Assembly (NCBI GenBank): GCA_973895155.1
Contig: OZ316893.1
Location: forward strand, 18,166,001 to 18,230,000
Direction: 5' to 3'
DNA from: Marsupella aquatica
Lineage: Eukaryota > Marchantiophyta
DNA: 64,000 bases
Part shown: in pieces, positions 12,407 through 20,460 of the stretch
Layout: the number at the start of each line of letters is the position of its first letter
Position numbering within the stretch: position 1 is the stretch's first letter
Made by a program: the position numbers and the translations under genes
The notes under the pieces: generated by a model
The model's database searches: none
The model's input: the letters and a program-made list of their open reading frames with translations, nothing else
Told to the model about the DNA's origin: nothing

Positions 12407-12410
12407 CACT

Positions 12411-12882
12411 TGTCGTGCGCATACATATCGCTACACAACATACATCGCTTGTCACATACATCCAGACATAGTCACACTGCCACATCACAAACACAAGAGA
12501 ATGGAATACAAGTGGAACTCATGTCCACACATGTCCAAAACCCACAATCAATCTCCATACAATCGGCACAACGATCCCGGTCAACAATACCCCATCGATC
12601 CCGCACCGATCCGATCACACACGTATGTCAAGCCAACGCACCTTGCACTACTCAAGGAATCCACATTACACAAGCGGAGCTCACAGCCACCATAGCCACT
12701 CAAGCTCCTCTCTCTCCAAGGCTCAACATTGAAAGATGACCTTTCAATGCCTCACAAGTGAGAAGTACCCTCTCACACAAACCTGACGGAACCTTATCGG
12801 CTCCAATAGCACTCATACCAAACATACATACTCTAATAGCACGATATACTACTACACTACTCAGAATGGTGTGACAGCTGTC
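12411..12882 (-). repeat. 3' terminal repeat of element H
   Basis: 12550-12882 matches 25886-26213 with only scattered differences; both end on the right at GGTGTGACA, the LTR start on the minus strand. The remaining part, 12411-12549, is not found in the other LTR but recurs perfectly at 12883-13018 on the other side of the LTR body, so the end of H was rearranged. Confidence 0.7.
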
Positions 12883-13018
12883 GTGCGCATACATATCGCT
12901 ACACAACATACATCGCTTGTCACATACATCCAGACATAGTCACACTGCCACATCACAAACACAAGAGAATGGAATACAAGTGGAACTCATGTCCACACAT
13001 GTCCAAAACCCACAATCG
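12883..13018. repeat. Perfect direct repeat of 12411-12549 (about 137 bp)
   Basis: From TGTCGTGCGCATAC to AACCCACAATC the two copies are identical by eye. They flank the LTR body of H on both sides. The polypurine-like stretch GCTAGGGGGGC (minus strand) lies directly upstream of this copy. Confidence 0.85.
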
Positions 13019-13188
13019 CCCCCCTAGCTGGGAGTAAGGTCCCCTAACTCTAGCTAGCCATGAGTTCTACAAGGTTGATATACACCTTTTTAGGTGTGAA
13101 GATCAGGAGGTCGGGTGCAAGTGAGCCCATCGATCACCTACCTGCAATCCATATCTGCCAAGAGAACACAAATGACAACTAGTCGGCT

Positions 13189-13665
13189 TCACCGACATTG
13201 AGGACACAACCATGATCCACTAGGAATCACCTGCAATGGTGGTGTCAAACATGACATGTGCCATCCTCTAGAACACTTATCACAAATCAACATAGTAGCT
13301 GCTCCCTGAGTAGATCCACACAACATACATTTCAAGCCAGCACGAACATGTGCCAAACTTGGATCTACTGTACCATCAATGTTGGGAAGGTGACATGGTG
13401 CACAGTTGCGCACATGATCCTTCCAAACCATACCATCGCGTCCCTCCAACATCAGGACACCAGAAGGCAACACTTCACGCACACGTAAGATTGTCCGGTC
13501 TGCGGTCACATCAAGTGTCGTGGGTGCTGTCTGTTGCAAATAAATATAATCACCAGGATGAAATCGCCGAATGCTTGCACAGTAACCTCCTCCACGAATA
13601 GTGGCATACCTCAAAGTATCACGATGTTGGGCAATGGCAAGGTTGTCGAAAGCCATGGGCATCAC
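13189..13665 (-). CDS. Integrase tail with C-terminal PHD finger (element H)
   Basis: A 158-codon stretch in the same frame as the integrase piece just upstream, from which two adjacent stop codons separate it. Residues 1-90 read as the integrase C-terminal region, with RRFHPGDYIYLQ and VWKDHVRNCAPCHLP blocks. Residues 113-157 form a complete C4HC3 PHD finger: Cys113, 116, 128 and 131, His136, Cys139, 154 and 157, with the usual Trp (GWHMSC) and LCPQC end. PHD fingers of this type read histone H3 tails; here the finger could steer the integration complex to chromatin of a given state, by analogy with chromodomain integrases. It also sits in the same polyprotein as a methyltransferase. Confidence 0.82.
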   Translation of the reverse strand: MMPMAFDNLAIAQHRDTLRYATIRGGGYCASIRRFHPGDYIYLQQTAPTTLDVTADRTILRVREVLPSGVLMLEGRDGMVWKDHVRNCAPCHLPNIDGTVDPSLAHVRAGLKCMLCGSTQGAATMLICDKCSRGWHMSCLTPPLQVIPSGSWLCPQCR

Positions 13666-13668
13666 TCA

Positions 13669-14148
13669 CTAAAATACTCGTGCTCTCTCTGAACACACCT
13701 TGACCCAAACATCAGGATCATCCAAGTTCACAACTGATGCAGCATCACGACGAATAGCTGCTAGCAAATTTGGCTCTCTACCATAGAGCAAAAAGTAAGG
13801 TGAGAAGGATGCAAGTGATGCTTGCCGACTGAAACGGTAGCCCATAGCTAACCAAGGTAGCTGGAGATCCCAATCTCCCAGATGACCAACCTGCAAGCCA
13901 TACTTACGCAATCCTCTCTTCACAGTTTGCACAACTCTCTCAGCTAATCCATCTGCCTCAGGATGATCACGAGAGGTAGTACGATGATCAATCAGAGCTT
14001 GTTCACACAAACTCTCAAACTCTCCACGGAACTCAGTTCCCTGATCAGTCAACACCTCAACTGGTGCTCCAAAATGACTGAGTACACGATCCAAAAATGT
14101 AGCAGCAACTCCTCCACTGGCTTTATCTGGCAACGCCACTAGCTCAAT
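13669..14148 (-). pseudogene. Integrase core, second half (element H)
   Basis: Continues the integrase after the insertion. The coding part starts at the target site (IELVALPDKASGGVAATFLD), followed by the second catalytic Asp in EVLTDQGTEFRGEF and the catalytic Glu in HPEADGLAERVVQTVK, then WDLQLPWLAMGYRF. The first catalytic Asp (LDFAGPLP) is in the other half at 18290-18588. D, D and E are all intact; only the insertion and downstream stop codons disable it. Confidence 0.85.
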
Positions 14149-14509
14149 TGTGACGGGTACCCCGTCACGGGAAGTCACACATAACTGGTTGCAAAGGCCG
14201 ATACCTTGTTAATAGTCAATGTAAATAAGCCATTTTTTAATTTTTAGTTAATTCCGTCATTATAGGTTGATGATGCCCCAGGTGACTTTATATTCTTTCT
14301 CTCATAATAGTTCTAAGATTTGCGGCGACCTAAGTGGGCAAATATTTTGGGACCTTGAAACTAGCCAGGACCAGCCCCATAGGACTTACCGTTTTGCTTC
14401 AAGAGCTATTGTTGAGACCCCCATTGCAAAGTCAGGAGAGGGGGGGGTTTTTTTAAATAAATCCCTCCTCAGGAGGGCGAGTCCCATTAGTGGCCGTCCG
14501 AGAGAAAGA

Positions 14510-14702
14510 GGGGCTGCCTCGCGAGCCCATAGGGCTGCGTGCCCGGGCGATTAATGGGGCTCCGCGAGCTGAAGGGGCTGCCTCGCGAGCCCATAGGGCT
14601 GCGTGCCCGGGCGATTAATGGGGCTCCGCGAGCTGAAGGGGCTGCCTCGCGAGCCCATAGGGCTGCGTGCCCGGGCAATTAATGAGGCTCCGCGAGCTGA
14701 AG
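14510..14702 (+). repeat. 64-bp GC-rich tandem array, three copies
   Basis: Three near-identical units run GGGGCTGCCTCGCGAGCCCA, then TAGGGCTGCGTGCCCGGGC, then ATTAATG and GGCTCCGCGAGCTGAA. They lie about 650 bp upstream of the 618-codon ORF. Confidence 0.85.
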
Positions 14703-14717
14703 GAGCGCAAGCGAGCG

Positions 14718-14890
14718 GGGGGGGGGGAGTTAAAGGGCCTCCCGCGAGCTGGGAGGATCACGCGAGCGGGGGGGAGTTAAAGGGCCTCCCGCGAGCTGGG
14801 AGGATCACGCGAGCGGGGGGGAGTTAAAGGGCCTCCCGCGAGCTGGGAGGATCACGCGAGCGGGGGGGAGTTGAAGGGCCTCCCGCGAGC
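14718..14890 (+). repeat. About 50-bp GC-rich tandem array, four copies
   Basis: Units contain GGGGGGAGTTAAAGGGCCTC, then CCGCGAGCTGGGAGGATCAC and GCGAGCG. They follow directly on the 64-bp array and share the word CGCGAGC with it. Such arrays in front of an ORF may be promoter or enhancer elements of the unit. Confidence 0.85.
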
Positions 14891-15321
14891 CGGGAGGAAT
14901 GGCCGCGCGCCCTGCATAGGGCCGCGCGCAGGAGGACGCAAGGGTAAGGCCCGAGAAATGGGCCGGGGCGCATGGCGAAGGCGCCAGGAGTTTTTTCGGT
15001 TCTATTTTTTTTTCCTTCCTTTTTCTTTCCCTCTTCCTTTTGCACGACCCTCTCATTGCCGAAAGCAAAAACGGGGTTCTTCTCTCTCTTGCCGGAAGCT
15101 CTCTCCAGATTCTAATTATTTTTGAAGCTCTCTCTTTCATGGTGGATTAGTGGGGCTTGCTGGCGTCATTCTTCCAGGCATTAGTGGCGGCCGCACGGAG
15201 TAGTGACGGGAAATTGAGAGAATTTAAGTGATCGGGCTACGGGGGCTGTTTCGGGCCAGGGAATTGACATTGCCACGGGTGACGGGATTGGTGATTGAGA
15301 AATTGATTTCGGGATGCATGG

Positions 15322-17178
15322 ATGCTAGATCAACCAGAGTTTAGTGCATCACGCATTCGGAGATACAAGGCTGCTTACCGTGACTACGTGGAGACTCGGA
15401 TTACACGGGAAAGGGAAGAGAGAGAAGTTATGATGAGCACGGGATTGGCAGCGGGTTCCTCACCGGTGGGTAGGAAGATTTTTCGTCGAATTTATCCCAA
15501 GACCTCCACCAAGGTGATGGAGGATTGTCGGAACATTTTCCAAGCCACCGGGCTTACAGAATTCATGAAGGTGGAGATTACCATCCCTTCAGGGAAGAGC
15601 TGGGACATTGAGGCCGGGATGGAGTTCCGAACGGAGGGAATCTACTTTGAATGTCTCAAACGTGTAGTGCCCCATGTGGAGTTGGCTAAGCTATTGTTTC
15701 TTGAGAATCAGAAATTCTCATTCACACCTCGGAATATCAGGGGAGAACTCACGTTGAAAATGGTGGCCACTTGGGTGACCAATCCTACCTCCACCACCGC
15801 CATCCCTCTTTCTGCTGTCAAGGATGTTGAGTATAAGGGCTTCCTGGCCAAGGTGCATCAACGGGTTCTTGGCAACGTGCAATCCGGAGTGCTGAATGAG
15901 GAGCATTTCGTGGTAGCTATGGACATCAAGAACTACCCAGCCCATGTGTACGGATGGTGGTGCTACGGATTGAAGAAGCTATTGGCCGCTGAGCCCGGGA
16001 GTGTGAAACCAGGTGGGGCTGTACATTTGATGGGGTCATTTGTATTGGCCAGGGCAGAAGGGTTGATTGGTTCTCCGGGGCATGAAGACACGGGATCATC
16101 TCTCACCACGGAGATCCGGAGTATTGCCACTACCGTTTTAGGGAAGCTCACGGAGGAATCATTGTCTGCTGGTGGGGAGGATAATAGAGAAGAAGAGAAC
16201 CAGGAGGATGATTGCACATTGGAGTGGCTTGAATCACTCGTGGGAGATCCGAAACAGCCTCTGGAATACAACATTCCGGATGTTTACTTGGCAGAGCTAC
16301 GGGATTTCAGAGAGGGAGTCCACGAGGGACTCAAGCTAGTCCACGCATTGAGGGAGTCTCTCAAGCACGCCACAGTCAAAGTAGAGACGTTAGAGCAGAG
16401 CATCCTGTCACTGAAGGAGGTGATCAAGACCAAGGAGCAGACCATTCATGAGAAGGTCAGGCACATCAATGCAGCTCACGTAGAGATCACCAACTTGAAG
16501 GGAGCTTTGTCCACCAAGGCCAAGGAAGCAGAAGAAGTAGGAGCGTTGAGGCAAGCATTGGCCAAAGAGAAGCAAAATTCTGGAGAAGTGATGGAGTGGA
16601 GGAACCAGGTGGGAGCACTACGGAGTCAGGTGGCAGCCTTTGAGACACGAGCGAAGAGAAGTGAGGCCCTGAGTCTAGGGAAACGGAAGAGTCCCGGCAC
16701 ACCTGGCTCCACACTTTCCCCGGATGTGATCTCCCAAGCTATCGAGATGGTGGTGAAGGAGGTTAGTGGGAAGTATGGACCCTTGTTGGATGGAGCCAAG
16801 AAGAGTCAGGAGAAGAGTAAGAGCTTGGAGAAGAAGCTCCGGGAGGTACGGAAATCGTTACGGGAGGCTCAGGTCAGTACGGGGATGCCACCCAGGTCTG
16901 TCACCCCCGGGACTCCCATGGCCACGGGGCAAGTTCTACCGTTGGAGTTGCGGTCCGGAGAAGAGGCTACCCTCTGGAAGGACACAATTGGTGAGGGGTA
17001 CATCAAGGCGTGGCAGGCCTTGGCTGCTTTGAGGAAGCGCGGGAGCAGCAGCACTAAGAGTACTCCGTCGAAGAAGAAGAAAAGTACGGTGGCACTCACT
17101 CCCGTGAGTGATGAGGAGGAGGACCACTCACGGGGCACAAGTCCGGGCACCGAGAGCGAAGAAGAAGAGGAGGATTAG
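15322..17178 (+). CDS. 618-codon coiled-coil protein of the inserted unit
   Basis: Uninterrupted ORF. Residues 1-60 are basic; about 60-250 form a globular part with IFQATGLTEFMKVEI, a Phe/Trp-containing block (GWWCYGLKKLL) and VHLMGSFVLARAEGL; about 290-440 is a long coiled coil (LRESLKHATVKVETLEQSIL and on); after a Ser/Pro linker a second coiled coil runs about 470-525; the C-terminus is Lys/Ser-rich and ends in an acidic tail (ESEEEEED). The order globular part, coiled coil, charged tail resembles the ORFs of D, B and E, and IFQATGLTEF matches the TQGLEKF-type core loosely. Its function is unknown; a structural, gag-like or envelope-position protein is possible. An ORF kept open over 1.8 kb suggests a young insertion. 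Confidence 0.7.
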   Translation: MLDQPEFSASRIRRYKAAYRDYVETRITREREEREVMMSTGLAAGSSPVGRKIFRRIYPKTSTKVMEDCRNIFQATGLTEFMKVEITIPSGKSWDIEAGMEFRTEGIYFECLKRVVPHVELAKLLFLENQKFSFTPRNIRGELTLKMVATWVTNPTSTTAIPLSAVKDVEYKGFLAKVHQRVLGNVQSGVLNEEHFVVAMDIKNYPAHVYGWWCYGLKKLLAAEPGSVKPGGAVHLMGSFVLARAEGLIGSPGHEDTGSSLTTEIRSIATTVLGKLTEESLSAGGEDNREEENQEDDCTLEWLESLVGDPKQPLEYNIPDVYLAELRDFREGVHEGLKLVHALRESLKHATVKVETLEQSILSLKEVIKTKEQTIHEKVRHINAAHVEITNLKGALSTKAKEAEEVGALRQALAKEKQNSGEVMEWRNQVGALRSQVAAFETRAKRSEALSLGKRKSPGTPGSTLSPDVISQAIEMVVKEVSGKYGPLLDGAKKSQEKSKSLEKKLREVRKSLREAQVSTGMPPRSVTPGTPMATGQVLPLELRSGEEATLWKDTIGEGYIKAWQALAALRKRGSSSTKSTPSKKKKSTVALTPVSDEEEDHSRGTSPGTESEEEEED

Positions 17179-18144
17179 ATAGGCGTACGGACGTGGGTGT
17201 ACGGCCTCCAGATTTCCAACATTTTAGTGGGGGGTCACTCATGGGCTTGTTGGGATGAGCTCGCGGAGCTGATTCCAACAAGAGGCGGCGCTCCTCAAAC
17301 GGAGCCAGGATGAGCAAGTTATGGCCTGGAGAACTTATGTTTTTGCGGTACGGAAACGGCCATAACTCAGGCGTCTGAAGTCCGTTGAGGGAGCGACTTA
17401 GTGATTCGGAAGCAGGAAAAGAAGAGCTATCCAGGGGTGAGCTCAGGTGTGCACTTGGAAGGGCACCTAGTTTCGGCCATTTTGGGGTGCCTCTCACTTT
17501 CAGGGTTCACGTGTACTGTTGGGGTGCCGTCGAAGGCACCGTCGGCCCCCTTGTTTTGGGTTTAGGGTTTTAGCAGCATGTGTGTGCCGCATGCTCCTCT
17601 TCAGTTTAAGGATTTCTCTTAGTGCAAGGTTTTAGCGGCGCCGCTAGGGTAGCCGCCACCGTTGTGACCCTGTGAGGGGTGCTTTGGTGTGATTTTTCAG
17701 TATTTAGGGGGATAGCCCCGAAGTAGTTAGGGGGACTCAGTGTGAAGTTAGCAAGGAGGGATAGAGTGGAGCCTGAGGAGTTTGAAAGCGTGTTCAGAGT
17801 AGTGAGGGGGAGCCATACTCATTGTCCGGAGAGGCAGGAGTTGAGTAGACGGCAGGAGGCCGGGTTACTCATGCAATGTGTATCGTTTTTCCCAAGAGAT
17901 ATGGATCTGTACATTTGACTTGATGGGCTTTTGTTGTGTGTTCCTTCTCCCTTTTTCGCTTTCCGAATTGTGTTCTCCCGTTCTATGATTTGAAGAAACT
18001 TGCTTGGTTTGAGTCGGCCTTGTGAGTAGGGGTGGTGACAGCACTCTTTGGGTGACTCCGAGTGAAGGTGTAGTGGGGTAGTCGGCAGGACTTGATCAAA
18101 AGCTGTGGGGTGAGGGTAGTCGGTAGACTTGATCAAAACCTACA

Positions 18145-18170
18145 TTTCCGGGAGCGGAAACCAAAATACT
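18145..18170 (+). other. Conserved hairpin motif, inserted unit copy
   Basis: TTTCCG-GGAG-CGGAAA forms a perfect 6-bp stem with a 4-nt loop, followed by CCAAAATACT. The same element occurs 168-318 bp from the right end of units B, D and the 34995-37677 unit, with a different closing pair; here it lies 129 bp from the end. Confidence 0.7.
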
Positions 18171-18289
18171 CATCCTGGTGTGAAAAGAATCCAAATAGCG
18201 TCCCTCCACGACCCCGTAATACGATACCAACGGTTTAAGCGAAGAAAAGTGCGGTTTGCACGTATTAACCGTTGGAGAGGCAAGTGACA

Positions 18290-18588
18290 TCAATCCACTT
18301 GGAGAAGTGCTCCACCATGACCAAAACATACCGATTATGACATTGGGTAAGAGGTAATGGACCAGCAAAATCCAAACTCCAATGATATCCCAAACCCATG
18401 ATCGGCAACGGGTGCAACTGGGGAGTGGGAGCATTAAATGATGCTCTCACTCTATCACATACCACACACTTAGCTATCAACTGCTGGACATGAGTGTGTA
18501 TACCACGCCACCAATATTGTGTCTGCAGCAAGCTGAAAGTGCGCTTTACACCAAAGTGACCCAACTCCTCGTGCGCATGTCGCACCAA
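18290..18588 (-). pseudogene. Integrase N-terminal half (element H)
   Basis: The HHCC zinc domain is visible (HEELGHFGVKRTFSLL, then CVVCDRV), then GYHWSLDFAGPLPL with the first catalytic Asp, and MVEHFSKWI, where the coding stops at the insertion site. It is in frame with the RT upstream across one TAG codon (18598-18600). Confidence 0.85.
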
Positions 18589-18597
18589 ATGTACTCT

Positions 18598-20415
18598 CTA
18601 TGATGGTTTTGGGACCACCAACACTCTACCATCATGCAGTACTCTCAAAATATGGTTTTCCTCCCATCGAAACCTCTTGGCTCTCTGTAGAACCCTGTCA
18701 CGTTCCTTGCCATCAACACTGCCAACAATAGAACCACTGCGCAGATATTCCAACACTCTCACATCATTGTGAATATCTTGCTGTCCAGTAGTTACCTCAC
18801 TAACATCCACATCTGAAGACTCATCATCCACTCCATCTAATGAGGTAGAGTCCACAGATCCACTGTATGCTGGCACCCAACAAAGAAAGGCAGATGCATG
18901 CCATCCTGGCACCATCTCCTTATCTGACTCATCATGCCATCTGGCTCCAGTCTCATCTTGCTGACTGGTACATGGATTGCGGCTTAATCCATCTGCATCC
19001 AAGTTCACTTTTCCAGGCCTATGCACCACCTGAAAATCATACTCCTGTAACAACAATGCCCATCGTGCAAGCTTCCCTGTAAGCTTGTCAGACTCCATTA
19101 ACCACTTAAGAGGCTGATGATCAGTGATCAAGGTGAAGGGGTTACCAAACAAGTAGCAACAAAAGTGTGCAACAGCCCACACTGCTGCCAAACACTCTCC
19201 CTCATAAGAGCTATACTTAGCCTCTGTTGAATTGTTTGATCTACTGGCATAAGCCACAACAAACTCATTCCCCTCATCATCCTTCTGAGTCAGCACTGCT
19301 CCAAGTCCTACTCCACTCCAATCAGTGTGTAGCTGAAATGGTCTGCCTGAAATGGGTCTTCTCAAAATAGGGGATGATGCCAACCTTTGCTTCAACTCCT
19401 GAAAGGCATGCTCCTGGTCATCACCCCAAATCCATTCCTGATCCAACTTAGTGAGTATGGTCAAAGGTTTAGCAAGCTGGCTAAATCCTTTAACATACCT
19501 CCTGTAGTAGCTCGCCAATCCCAAGAATGCACAAACTCTACTCACATCAGTAGGACAAGGAATCTGTGTAATGGCCTCCACTTTAGTCTGCTGTACACCC
19601 AATCCCCCTGGGTATATAGTGTGGCCCAAATACTCAATCTGGTCTTGGAAGAACTTACACTTGCCATGATGGAGCTTCAACCCATGTGCTCTCAATCTCT
19701 CCAACACAATCTGCAAGTGCTGTTGATGTTCTTCCACAATAGAAGAATAGACCAAAATATCATGAATATAACATCTGACAAAATCCAAACCTGCAAGGAT
19801 TCGATCCATGACTCTCTGGAACTCAGCTGGTGCATTCTTCAACCCAAATGGTAAGAATAACCACTGATACAAACGATCTTTGCCATAAGAATCAATCCCC
19901 CAGAATGCTGTCTTGGACCTGTCAGCATGCCTAATTGGAAGCTGATGGTACCCTGCCCTCAGATCCAATGAACTGAAAACCTTTGCATGCCCCATAGCAT
20001 CAAAGATCTCCTCAGGTGTGGGCATGGCATATCGATCAGATTTTGTCTGGCGATTAATAGGTCTGTAATCACCACACATGCGCCTATCTGTGTAATTGCC
20101 ATGCACATCCTTCTTGGCTGGCATCACTATGGCAGATGCATACTCCCCATATGAAATCTCCACCAATCCAGCCTCCAACAAATCTTGAGTTCTGCTTTGA
20201 ATCAGAGCTCTCTCCATGTCACTATAACGGTATGGTCTATGAAAGATTGGCGCATCACTAGCCAATTCAATCTGAATACCAGGGCCCTTTAGTGTCCCCA
20301 AATCCTTCATGCTGAATGCAAAACAATTCCAATAACTCTTCAGGAATCGATGCATGCGACGTCTCTCCTCCCCTGTTAACTTAGGGCCAAGCTGTGGTTC
20401 CCAACTCTCCACCAA
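18598..20415 (-). pseudogene. Reverse transcriptase and RNase H (element H)
   Basis: 605 codons. RT motifs follow in order: GYHQLPIRHADRSKTAF, FLPFGLKNAPAEFQRVMD, then the active site, which reads YIHD instead of YIDD, so the first of the two metal-binding Asp residues is His. YLGHTIYPGG, FLGLASYYRRYVKGFSQLAKPL and the RNase H domain (HTDWSGVGLGAVL, EGECLAAVWAV, FTLITDHQPL) are present, then the integrase zinc region begins. It shares the frame of the methyltransferase upstream, separated by one TAG at 20461-20463. With the Asp-to-His change this copy cannot be an active RT. Confidence 0.9.
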
Positions 20416-20460
20416 ATCCCTAATATCTCTTTGTAGGGTAGAAGAGATAGCCGATGATTG

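Larger units (their letters stand above)
14149..18289 (+). mobile_element. 4141-bp TG...CA unit inserted in the integrase of H
   Basis: The unit is bounded by TGTGACGGG on the left and AGTGACA on the right, and by the duplication TCAAT (14144-14148 and 18290-18294). Removing the unit and one TCAAT rejoins the integrase reading ...FSKWI-ELVALP..., so the boundaries are exact. The ends are inverted (TGTGAC versus TGTCAC). No second copy of either end lies inside the unit and there is no pol gene. It carries tandem GC-rich repeats, one 618-codon ORF and a hairpin 130 bp from the right end. TG...CA with a 5-bp duplication fits a solo LTR. A non-autonomous element of another kind is possible. Confidence 0.85.

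Noticed and set aside
12410-13018. Regularly spaced repeats as a CRISPR-like array
   Set aside because: Only two copies of a 137-bp repeat around an LTR in a eukaryotic retroelement; no short repeat-spacer pattern.
14603-15140. Several overlapping ORFs upstream of the 618-codon gene
   Set aside because: They derive from the GC-rich tandem arrays and show no protein features.
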